From the NCBI GenBank assembly GCA_934725425.1, contig CAKVAX010000002.1, forward strand, positions 1-64,000: a DNA stretch of 64,000 bases. Reading direction: 5' to 3'. Below the pieces are notes generated by a model that saw nothing but the letters and a program-made list of their open reading frames with translations, was not told where the DNA came from and searched no databases. This DNA comes from an uncultured Eubacteriales bacterium. GTDB taxonomy: Bacteria; Bacillota; Clostridia; Oscillospirales; Acutalibacteraceae. Of the stretch, positions 16,579 through 24,090 are shown in pieces. Numbering within the stretch: position 1 is the first letter of the stretch; every line of letters starts with the position of its first letter. Position numbers and translations under genes: made by a program.

Positions 16579-17382
16579 ATGAATGTTTTTTTGTATTTTA
16601 AAAAATATTTGAATCGTGATATTGCACTGCAGTGTCTGGATTATTATGAAGAAAATGATATATTTTTAAGTACCGGTGATGAATATTTTTTACTGAAAGA
16701 AGAATTAACTGACAAAAAAATAAGCTATATGGATATGGCCAAGTTTATAAATGAAACTCGAGGATCACAGTTTTCTTTTTTCAGAAAGTACAATCCTATC
16801 ATTTATAAAATGTATCATAACAATAAAAATGACAAATCGCCTGTAGAACAAAATTTAGATATAGCGAAATCTATCTTTATAAAACCGAATTTTCAGGATG
16901 GCTTATTTTGTAAGAAGCTTTCCAAAATTATAAGGCAGAATCGAGATAAGGAGTACCTAATTGTTGATTTAAGACATTCGGCAGGAGGAAGCGTAAAAAA
17001 CTGTGCCGCACTTTGTAATATGCTACTACCCAAGTGCGATATTTTTACTCAAAATTTTAAAAATAGGACAGTTACATATCTTTCTGATGAAGATAGTTTT
17101 AAATTTAAAAAGGTGTTTGTTTTGGTAGATAAATTCACTGCAAGTAGCAGTGAAATATTTGCGTATTCACTTAAAACTCATCTAAAAAATTGTGTTCTTA
17201 TCGGTGAGCCTACATACGGTAAAACCGTGGGGCAAGATATCATAACCAATAAGAAATATGGGTTTATATTATCTGTAGTAAGTTTTACATGGCATATAGA
17301 TGGTTTTAGCTACAAAGATATTGAAATTGTTAAACCTTCTTCATGCGATAATTTTATTGATACCATTGTTGAAAGAATGTAA
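16579..17382 (+). CDS. S41-type (tail-specific) serine protease of the RiPP operon
   Basis: 267 aa. The S41 catalytic core is clear: YLIVDLRHSAGGS (residues 127-138), the nucleophile region TASSSE (187-192) and the catalytic lysine in GEPTYGKT (Lys215), spaced as in C-terminal processing proteases. There is no signal peptide, no PDZ domain and no membrane segment, so unlike Ctp/Tsp it should act in the cytoplasm. It stands where the subtilosin cluster has the M16-type AlbE/AlbF, suggesting it removes the leader or trims the C-terminal tail of the modified precursor. CGGAG precedes the ATG, 24 bp after the permease. The role is inferred from the position. Confidence 0.85.
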   Translation: MNVFLYFKKYLNRDIALQCLDYYEENDIFLSTGDEYFLLKEELTDKKISYMDMAKFINETRGSQFSFFRKYNPIIYKMYHNNKNDKSPVEQNLDIAKSIFIKPNFQDGLFCKKLSKIIRQNRDKEYLIVDLRHSAGGSVKNCAALCNMLLPKCDIFTQNFKNRTVTYLSDEDSFKFKKVFVLVDKFTASSSEIFAYSLKTHLKNCVLIGEPTYGKTVGQDIITNKKYGFILSVVSFTWHIDGFSYKDIEIVKPSSCDNFIDTIVERM

Positions 17383-17682
17383 GAGTTAGCGCATTGAAAT
17401 GAATAATAATTATGTGCCGAAATAAGACTATTATATCAGTACGATAATGATGACTTTCGTATATTAAAACAATCAAATTATCGAGCCTTGCAAGATGTTC
17501 AAAATACTACTTGCCCAAGTATTCTGAAAGACGTTTAATTTTCAGAAGTTTTCCGCCACGCATCTCAAGATTTATCTTACTGATATTGAAAATATTGATT
17601 GTAAGAAAAACTTAAATAAGTTTATTCAACCCGAAAGTGTCTCAAACGAGTTGCGTGAAGAAAAAGAATTAAGACAAAAAAT
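17383..17682 (+). other. downstream flank of the RiPP operon, probable gene remnants
   Basis: About 300 bp without an intact gene. One frame, from about 17524 to 17707, is open without a start codon and reads QKFSATHLKIYLTDIENID with a charged tail, ending in a stop. Another fragment upstream (LKQSNYRALQDVQN) is in a different frame. Both look like pieces of broken genes, family not recognised. Confidence 0.4.
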
Positions 17683-17717
17683 AAGTTGTTCGCTAAATAA
17701 AATTTAACGAACAACTT
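17683..17717 (+). terminator. hairpin downstream of the RiPP operon
   Basis: A 10-bp perfect stem (17683-17692 with 17708-17717) with a 15-nt AT loop. A-rich rather than T-rich DNA follows, so termination is possible but weak. Confidence 0.4.
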
Positions 17718-17728
17718 AAAATAAAATC

Positions 17729-17768
17729 GACATTCCATAAAGCATTTTTCTGCCTCTTATGGAATGTC
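17729..17768 (-). terminator. terminator of the tRNA-Arg transcript
   Basis: A 12-bp perfect stem (17729-17740 with 17757-17768) immediately after the tRNA on the minus strand, followed on that strand by GATTTTATTTT. Confidence 0.65.
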
Positions 17769-17772
17769 AATT

Positions 17773-17849
17773 TGGTACGCCCGGAGGGATTCGAACCCCC
17801 GACCTTTTGGTTCGTAGCCAAACACTCTATCCAGCTGAGCTACGGGCGC
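17773..17849 (-). tRNA. tRNA-Arg (ACG)
   Basis: Complete cloverleaf on the minus strand, with CCA encoded. The anticodon loop CTACGAA gives anticodon ACG, presumably edited to ICG. The first acceptor pair is a G-U wobble. It abuts the downstream flank of the RiPP island. Confidence 0.95.
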
Positions 17850-18087
17850 AAACGCTATGTATATAACTTTAACATAATAGTCAAAAAACGTCAAGAAAAA
17901 AATTTGCAATAATAATCATACATTTTATCGTTAATACTGAATATTAAAGATATAAGTTTTAAATGTTTAAATAAAATTGTATTTTTTAAATAAAATAATT
18001 TTTATTATGGAAAAAAATATAATAATATGATAGTATATTCTTACTACAATTTTTTTTAAATAATTATTACAGGAGTTGATTTTTGAA

Positions 18088-18555
18088 ATGAAATCGAAAA
18101 AATGGTGGTTAATAGCGGGTGTTTCTGCTATAATTGTAGCTATAGCGGCTGGATGTTTCTTTTATTTTAGCAGTTGGGGAAAAGTATTTACTAAACCCGA
18201 ATATATAAAAGAAGTCGTGGTACAAAACGAAAACTTTAATGATGTGCTTGATGAGTTTTTAGATTTAACTACAAGCTATATCGGTACTAAGGAAGATACT
18301 CAAAAACTTGAAGATTTAGCCAACAAATGTGAAACTTTTGTTAATAATTTAGAGAAAAAATTAAAGCCAAAAGTTCCAAGAGATTCTCAGGAGCATTTTG
18401 AAAAAATGATGACCATATATCGAAAATATTTAGAAGGCGTTGAAATGTACAAAAAGGCAGTTCCCAAGCCATTGTCGGAAGAAAGAACACAACTTATGTA
18501 TGAAGCTCAGCAAAAAATTAAAGAAGCAGAAACTGAAATGAAAAATTTTAATTAA
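18088..18555 (+). CDS. small membrane-anchored protein, unknown
   Basis: 155 aa from ATG 18088; AGGAG is 12 nt upstream (a TTG at 18076 would touch the ribosome site). An N-terminal helix (WWLIAGVSAIIVAIAAGCFFYF) anchors the protein, and the rest (residues 35-155) is a highly charged helical domain outside the membrane, rich in Lys/Glu. A Cys in AAGC could be a lipobox, but the following Phe makes lipidation unlikely. No family recognised. Confidence 0.7.
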   Translation: MKSKKWWLIAGVSAIIVAIAAGCFFYFSSWGKVFTKPEYIKEVVVQNENFNDVLDEFLDLTTSYIGTKEDTQKLEDLANKCETFVNNLEKKLKPKVPRDSQEHFEKMMTIYRKYLEGVEMYKKAVPKPLSEERTQLMYEAQQKIKEAETEMKNFN

Positions 18556-18568
18556 GGGTAGGGGAGTT

Positions 18569-19081
18569 ATGCTTTACAGCCATAGTAACATCAATATCAT
18601 ATTGACAAATATACTGCTGATGATATTTTATCATTTAGCGGTTCTGTGGCTGTGCAAAAATTTAAATTCTAAATTTTTTAGCCCAGAAAGAATGCTTTAT
18701 AAAATAAAAAATTGGGAGCATAACGGGCGATTTTATATTAAATACTTAAAAGTAAAGAAATGGAAAGATTATCTCCCTCAATATATTTCCAAAAATGGAT
18801 TTTCAAAAAGAAATTTGATGTCAATCACAAAGCTGAATACCAAATATATAAATAATTTTATATTGGAAACTTGCAGGGCAGAATGGAATCATTTTGTATG
18901 CTGTTTATATTTTTTGATTTCACTTACCATAAATCCCATGCCATATGCTGTGATATTTTCAGCTATCCCAATAGCTATAAATTTGCCATTCATAATTATT
19001 CAACGATACAATCGAATTAGGTTGAAAAAACTCACCAATAAAAGCAGGGCAAAATGTAAGTTTTCACCAATAAGTACGTGA
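18569..19081 (+). CDS. CrtO-like membrane acyltransferase
   Basis: 170 aa. The segment RMLYKIKNWEHNGRFYIKYLKVKKWKDYLPQ, then GFSKRNL and ETCRAEWNHF, matches the glycosyl-4,4-diaponeurosporenoate acyltransferase (CrtO) family, with flanking membrane helices. In Staphylococcus CrtO acylates the carotenoid staphyloxanthin precursor. No carotenoid genes are here, and clostridial members have unknown substrates, so only the family is claimed. It begins 14 bp after the preceding gene, preceded by GGGGAG. Confidence 0.7.
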   Translation: MLYSHSNINIILTNILLMIFYHLAVLWLCKNLNSKFFSPERMLYKIKNWEHNGRFYIKYLKVKKWKDYLPQYISKNGFSKRNLMSITKLNTKYINNFILETCRAEWNHFVCCLYFLISLTINPMPYAVIFSAIPIAINLPFIIIQRYNRIRLKKLTNKSRAKCKFSPIST

Positions 19082-19154
19082 TATTTTTCATTTTTTCTTT
19101 AAAATATATAATTGATTTTTATATTAAGATTTGATACAATATGTGATAGCTGAT

Positions 19155-19247
19155 GGAGAGGTGTCCGAGCTGGCTTAAGGAGCACGATTGGAAATCGTGT
19201 AAGTCGTTAAAGCGGCTTCGGGGGTTCGAATCCCCCTCTCTCCGCCA
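19155..19247 (+). tRNA. tRNA-Ser (GGA)
   Basis: A class II tRNA with a long variable arm, anticodon GGA, encoded CCA and the TTCGAATCC T-arm. It shares the strand with the following tRNA-Leu. Confidence 0.95.
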
Positions 19248-19249
19248 TA

Positions 19250-19278
19250 TTGACAAATCATTTCGGATTTGTTATTAT
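19250..19278 (+). promoter_or_regulatory. promoter of tRNA-Leu
   Basis: TTGACA (19250-19255), 17-bp spacer, TATTAT (19273-19278), 10 bp before the tRNA. Confidence 0.7.
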
Positions 19279-19287
19279 GATATAGTT

Positions 19288-19372
19288 GCGGCCATGCTGG
19301 AATAGGCAGACAGGCATGTTTGAGGGGCATGTGTCGAGAGACGTGTGGGTTCAAGTCCCACTGGCCGCACCA
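19288..19372 (+). tRNA. tRNA-Leu (GAG)
   Basis: Class II tRNA with an 8-bp-like closed acceptor arm (GCGGCCA), anticodon GAG in the loop TTGAGGG, a long variable arm and encoded CCA. Confidence 0.93.
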
Positions 19373-19398
19373 ATAAAAATAAGGTAGAGTTTTCAGAA

Positions 19399-19425
19399 AG
19401 TCGCCCTTTGCGGGGTGGCTTTTTG
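19399..19425 (+). terminator. terminator of tRNA-Leu
   Basis: An 8-bp stem with G-U pairs (19399-19406 with 19412-19420) followed by TTTTTG. Confidence 0.7.
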
Positions 19426-19480
19426 ATTTTTATATCAAGTTTTAAAATTAAAAATATGAAAAATAAATTTTTATATCGGT

Positions 19481-19509
19481 TTGTTATGTTATAAATAAAG
19501 TGATATAAT
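19481..19509 (+). promoter_or_regulatory. promoter of thrS
   Basis: TTGTTA (19481-19486), 17-bp spacer, TATAAT (19504-19509). No T-box sequence (GGTGG, specifier loop) was found between here and thrS, which is unusual for a Firmicute thrS. Confidence 0.6.
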
Positions 19510-19605
19510 ATAAGATAGATATCGGAGTGTATAATTTAAATTTCAGTTTTTTATTTATATACTTTGAAAATATAATGATTTAGATAGATAACAGGAGGAA
19601 AGTTT

Positions 19606-21366
19606 ATGTGTAAGAATGAAATGGATATCCATACGGGCCGACATTCTTTAGCTCACGTTTTGGCTAAAGCTGTCACGGAATTGTTTGACGATGTTAAATT
19701 GGCTATAGGTCCTGCGATAGACACCGGATTTTATTATGATTTTGATATGGCTCATACTATAACTGAGGATGACTTTAAAAAAATAGAAGAACGTATGGGT
19801 GAGATAATCAACAGGAATGAAAATTTCCCCAAAAAAATGATTAATATCGAAGACGCTCTGGAGCTTTTTAAAGATCAACCATATAAATTGGAACTGATTG
19901 AGAGCTTAAAAGACAAGGGCGAAGACATGTCTGTGTACTATCTTGGCGACGATTTTTATGATTTGTGCAGAGGACCTCACGTAGAAAACACAAAAGATTT
20001 AAAAAAATGGAGTTATAAAATTTCAAATGTTGCCGGCGCATATTGGCACGGAGATGAAAATAATACAATGCTCCAAAGAGTTTATGTTTATGCATATCCT
20101 TCTAAAGCCGAACTCAAAGAGTATCTTGATTTTGTAGAAGAAGCCAAAAAACGTGACCATAGAAAATTAGGTCCTCAGCTTGATTTGTTCTTTATGGATG
20201 AAACTGCTCCGGGAATGCCATATTGGTTGCCGGATGGTTGGAAAATGTTCAACGTCCTTATAGATTTTTGGAGACAAGAGCATGAGAAACGCGGTTATCA
20301 TGAAATTTCGTCTCCGCTTGTAAACAGAGATGTATTATGGAAAACCTCCGGCCATTGGGCTCATTATAAAGAAAATATGTTTGCAATACCTTTGTCCGAA
20401 GACCAGACTTTTGCCGTAAAACCTATGAATTGCCCTAACGCTATGGTGGTATACGGCAGAAAAACAAGGAGTTATCGTGACCTACCGCTGAGATTTTCAG
20501 ACTGTGATGTTCTGCATCGTAAAGAGGGTTCGGGTACTCTTCACGGGTTGCTCAGAGTTCAGATGTTCCGCCAAGATGATTCTCATAACTTTATAACCGA
20601 AGACCAAATTCACAGTGAAATAAATTCTATTTTGGATATTGCAGACTTATTTTACAGTATTTTTGGGCTAACTTACTCTCCTGTCCTTTCCACAAGGCCC
20701 AAAGATTTCATGGGTGACATTGCTTTATGGGATAAAGCCGAAGCAGAGTTGAAATCTGTTCTTGACGCAAGATATGGAAAAGACGGTTACAAAATAAACG
20801 AAGGTGACGGAGCTTTCTACGGTCCAAAGATAGATATAATGATGAAAGATGCTCTAAATCGTGTTTGGCAGACCGGCACCATCCAACTTGACTTCCAGCT
20901 TTCCCGCAATTTCAATCTGACCTATACTGACAAAGATGGAAAGCAAAAAATTCCTGTAGTGGTTCATAGAGTAATATATGGTTCAATGGAAAGATTCATA
21001 GGAATTTTAATTGAGCATTTTGCAGGAAAATTCCCATTCTGGATTTCAGCAAATCAAATCGGAATTGTTCCTGTAAGAGATGAGCATATAGATTATGCAA
21101 ACAAAATAGCAGAAAAAATCAGAATGTCCGGACTGCGTGTAAGCGTAGACACCTCCGAAGGAACTATGGGCAATAAGATTAAATCTTTCCGCAAAAAATT
21201 GCTCCCTTATATCGTAATAGTTGGTGACAAAGAAATAGAAAATGATACTATTTCATTGCGTGTTAGAACCGGCAAACAGATAAATGATATTTCATTGGAT
21301 TCATTTATTTCACAGTGTAAAAAAATGGTGGAAAATCATTCGCTTGATTTGTGTGAAGAATTTTAA
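19606..21366 (+). CDS. thrS: threonyl-tRNA synthetase lacking the TGS domain
   Basis: 586 aa class II synthetase charging tRNA-Thr. The protein begins directly with the N2 editing domain (RHSLAHVLAKAV, with the zinc-type HxxxH), so the N-terminal TGS domain of about 60 residues found in most bacterial ThrRS is absent. The catalytic core is intact: MNCPNAM with the zinc cysteine, the class II motif 2 arginine region and HRVIYGSMERFIG (motif 3), then the anticodon domain. AGGAGG is 7 nt before the ATG. TGS-less ThrRS of this length occurs in Clostridia. Confidence 0.96.
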   Translation: MCKNEMDIHTGRHSLAHVLAKAVTELFDDVKLAIGPAIDTGFYYDFDMAHTITEDDFKKIEERMGEIINRNENFPKKMINIEDALELFKDQPYKLELIESLKDKGEDMSVYYLGDDFYDLCRGPHVENTKDLKKWSYKISNVAGAYWHGDENNTMLQRVYVYAYPSKAELKEYLDFVEEAKKRDHRKLGPQLDLFFMDETAPGMPYWLPDGWKMFNVLIDFWRQEHEKRGYHEISSPLVNRDVLWKTSGHWAHYKENMFAIPLSEDQTFAVKPMNCPNAMVVYGRKTRSYRDLPLRFSDCDVLHRKEGSGTLHGLLRVQMFRQDDSHNFITEDQIHSEINSILDIADLFYSIFGLTYSPVLSTRPKDFMGDIALWDKAEAELKSVLDARYGKDGYKINEGDGAFYGPKIDIMMKDALNRVWQTGTIQLDFQLSRNFNLTYTDKDGKQKIPVVVHRVIYGSMERFIGILIEHFAGKFPFWISANQIGIVPVRDEHIDYANKIAEKIRMSGLRVSVDTSEGTMGNKIKSFRKKLLPYIVIVGDKEIENDTISLRVRTGKQINDISLDSFISQCKKMVENHSLDLCEEF

Positions 21367-21384
21367 TGGATATATATTAAAAGT

Positions 21385-21412
21385 ACACTCCCTGATTCGG
21401 TTTGGGGAGTGT
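21385..21412 (+). terminator. terminator of thrS
   Basis: An 8-bp stem (21385-21392 with 21405-21412) followed by TTAATTTTTG. Confidence 0.75.
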
Positions 21413-21438
21413 TTAATTTTTGCAAAAATTAAATTACG

Positions 21439-21467
21439 TTGACGATATGTATAAATTATGTTACAAT
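21439..21467 (+). promoter_or_regulatory. promoter of the secreted coiled-coil protein
   Basis: TTGACG (21439-21444), 17-bp spacer, TACAAT (21462-21467), 34 bp before the gene. Confidence 0.7.
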
Positions 21468-21500
21468 CAAATCATAATTAATTTAAAAGGAGTGTAAAAT

Positions 21501-23393
21501 ATGAAATTAAAGAAATTAATTTCTCTGGCTCTTAGCACCGGAATATTATCCTCATCGATACTTTCGGGCGGAGCCCCTCTTTTTGCTATGCTTCCGTCAG
21601 AGTCGTGGAATTTGGAAGAGTGGGTAAATAAAATGAAAAAAAGAGGCTCGAGACTTTGTCTGTCAAAAGATTTAGCGCAATATGAGGAACCGATAACTAA
21701 GGAATTCTTTGAACACATGGTTGACACCATGAGAAAAATTGCATTTGAAAGTGGGGGCATGGCTGAATTTGTAGAAGATGCCGGCTATATCGCAAATGTT
21801 TTACTCGCAAATTCTGATTTAGCTAAATATTTGTTTTTATACTCGGATGAAGAGTTAAATGGAGATCCTGATGCTTTTAATATAATGTCAAATGATCACT
21901 TGGAATATTCTTTATATGACATGCTTTTTGCTATTTACTGGACGACATTAAGAATGTATAGTTGCCCGCTTTATAAAAATCCTAAAACCGGAGTGGGAAT
22001 CGAGGGATATGATCCGTTCGATAACACTGTATACACGAACATTCTTAATAGAATGTTATTTTGTCCCGAAAAATGCAAAAATACTGATACTTTAACCGCC
22101 ATGAATTATAACTTCTTGTTGGCTAAAGTCCTGATAAATAAGTATCCTAAATACGCAGCATTAAGAGGGACTTTGCCGAAGCTGAAACAATTTATGGAAG
22201 AAATGTACAGGAGTATTAATGCCCAAAAAATTAATTTGAAAAAAGTTAATTTCAAAGAAACCGATATAACTTTTGAGCATATAATTAACAATCCTTTTTT
22301 TAAAATCACAGATAAAGAAAACGGCGATTTGCTGACGTTACCCCGCTGTATGGAAGATCGAAATCAATTACTCGCATATTGTAAAACTCGTGAATTGGGT
22401 GTGGCTATTGTAAAGATTGAAAAAATGTTTGTGCAAGGTTGTTTTATGCGTACCTCGATAGTATCACATTTTTCTTCTAACGAAGAAATAGCTCGTTCAA
22501 GAAGGATAGAAAGAAGACGCCGCGAGGAAATTAAGTTGGCGGAAAAGCTGAAAGAAGAACAAAAAAAAGAAGAACTAAAAGAAAGTAGTAAAATAGAATA
22601 CGAGAAGAGAGAAAAAATTCACGAAGAAATTAAATTGAAAACCACTTTGAAAAAAGAAGAATTAAAAAAGCAAAGAGAAGCAGAAAAGAAAGCGCTGGAG
22701 GAATCCAAACTCAAAAAATCCGATGAGGAATTAAAAAAAGAAAGCGAAGAAATTAAAAACGAACAATTCAGATGCTTTTGTGAATCAGAATGTGCCCGTA
22801 ATAGCACATACAAAGTTAAATCAAAAAAATCTTCAAAATCAAAGCAAAGCTGTCCAGAGGTTGACACAAAAGAATCAGTTTCTTCATCTGAATCAACATC
22901 TTTGTCAGGGTCGGTTTCTTCCTCTGAATCATCTGAAATTTCAAAACATAACTTAGAAGATATGTTTAAAACCGAAGGAAACAGCGAAGTGGAAATGAAC
23001 ATGAAAGATGCTGCGTATAGTCTATACTATGAACCGTCTTTATTTTCAAATTTAGAAGAAAAAAACGATGCCTCTACCGTAAAAAATATAAAAAAAAGTA
23101 TCATGGAAATGATAGTTTCCCTGCACATAGGAGGGACGACTTACATCAAAGAAAATTTCGGAAAAAGAAAAATAATCAATATGTCCGGTTGTGGTCAAGC
23201 TAAAGTTGATTTGTACAAAAAATACGCTAATAAATTGGAGAGAATTTTCAAAAACTGTTCCGAACCTGTTTTGTACAAATTCAAGGTTAATTGTACTAAA
23301 GAATGCAGAGTCGCATATTTTGTAGACGACAAAAACAAAAAAATATACGTAACGGATAATATCGAACATATAGATAAAGGCGAAAAACACTAA
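21501..23393 (+). CDS. large secreted protein with a charged coiled coil, unknown
   Basis: 630 aa. A signal peptide (residues 1-29, LKKLISLALSTGILSSSILSG) precedes a helical domain. Residues about 330-420 are a highly charged coiled coil (RRIERRRREEIKLAEKLKEE and Lys/Glu repeats). Then come a serine-rich linker (ESVSSSESTSLSGSVSSSES, about 455-475) and a C-terminal domain of about 130 residues with two cysteines spaced CGQ...NC. No cell-wall anchor is visible. No family is recognised. It is transcribed alone. A surface or secreted function is inferred from the signal peptide only. Confidence 0.7.
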   Translation: MKLKKLISLALSTGILSSSILSGGAPLFAMLPSESWNLEEWVNKMKKRGSRLCLSKDLAQYEEPITKEFFEHMVDTMRKIAFESGGMAEFVEDAGYIANVLLANSDLAKYLFLYSDEELNGDPDAFNIMSNDHLEYSLYDMLFAIYWTTLRMYSCPLYKNPKTGVGIEGYDPFDNTVYTNILNRMLFCPEKCKNTDTLTAMNYNFLLAKVLINKYPKYAALRGTLPKLKQFMEEMYRSINAQKINLKKVNFKETDITFEHIINNPFFKITDKENGDLLTLPRCMEDRNQLLAYCKTRELGVAIVKIEKMFVQGCFMRTSIVSHFSSNEEIARSRRIERRRREEIKLAEKLKEEQKKEELKESSKIEYEKREKIHEEIKLKTTLKKEELKKQREAEKKALEESKLKKSDEELKKESEEIKNEQFRCFCESECARNSTYKVKSKKSSKSKQSCPEVDTKESVSSSESTSLSGSVSSSESSEISKHNLEDMFKTEGNSEVEMNMKDAAYSLYYEPSLFSNLEEKNDASTVKNIKKSIMEMIVSLHIGGTTYIKENFGKRKIINMSGCGQAKVDLYKKYANKLERIFKNCSEPVLYKFKVNCTKECRVAYFVDDKNKKIYVTDNIEHIDKGEKH

Positions 23394-23407
23394 AAATATA
23401 ACATAAA

Positions 23408-23440
23408 ACGCACCTTGAAAAATTATATTTCAGGGTGCGT
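23408..23440 (+). terminator. terminator of the secreted coiled-coil protein gene
   Basis: A 13-bp stem (one G-U) with a 7-nt loop, followed by ATTAATTTTG. Confidence 0.75.
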
Positions 23441-23533
23441 ATTAATTTTGATTTAATTTTTTGCATATATTCCAATGTGGATAATAAATTTAAAATTGTA
23501 GGGAAGAATACTTTCTAAAAGGAGAATGACAAA

Positions 23534-23998
23534 ATGATAAAATTAAAATCTTTGTTTTGGAACTTATTTATTCCTCTTGCCGGAGGAGCTGTTGTAGGAT
23601 TTTTAACAAAAAATTCTATGGATGTTTATAATAATGTTGCCAGGCCGGCATTAGCACCGCCTCCGATTGTTTTCCCTATAGTGTGGAGTATATTGTATGT
23701 TTTAATGGGAATATCTTCATATTTGATTTATGAGTCAAAAAGTAATCGAAAAGAAAAAAGCCTGTATGTTTACTACATCCAATTAATACTTAATTTTACG
23801 TGGCCCTTTGTATTTTTTAGCGGAAAAATGTTTCTGGTAGCATTTTTTATTTTGCTTTTGCTTTGGGGCATGGTAATTTGGATGACCGGGCTTTTTTATA
23901 AAATAAAACCCCTTGCCGCATACTTACAGATACCATATTTAATATGGCTTGGTTTTGCTGCGTATCTCAATTTAAGTATAGGATTTCTGAATATGTAG
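23534..23998 (+). CDS. tspO: TspO/MBR family membrane protein
   Basis: 154 aa with five membrane helices. The family core NNVARPALAPPPIVFPIVWSILYVLMGISSYLIY holds the WxxxY and Pro residues of the tetrapyrrole/cholesterol-binding site. TspO proteins bind porphyrins and act in stress response. AAAAGGAGAATG precedes the gene. No porphyrin genes are nearby. Confidence 0.9.
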   Translation: MIKLKSLFWNLFIPLAGGAVVGFLTKNSMDVYNNVARPALAPPPIVFPIVWSILYVLMGISSYLIYESKSNRKEKSLYVYYIQLILNFTWPFVFFSGKMFLVAFFILLLLWGMVIWMTGLFYKIKPLAAYLQIPYLIWLGFAAYLNLSIGFLNM

Positions 23999-24090
23999 TT
24001 TTTAAATAGGAATTGAAATATAAGAAGCTATAATATATAATTAATAAGTATTTTTATAATTCTATACAACTGAGGAAAGCGGGAAATAAG

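Noticed and set aside
22619..23002. A minus-strand Ser/Phe-rich ORF inside the coiled-coil protein gene
   Set aside because: Reverse reading of Lys/Glu-rich codons; no start signals.
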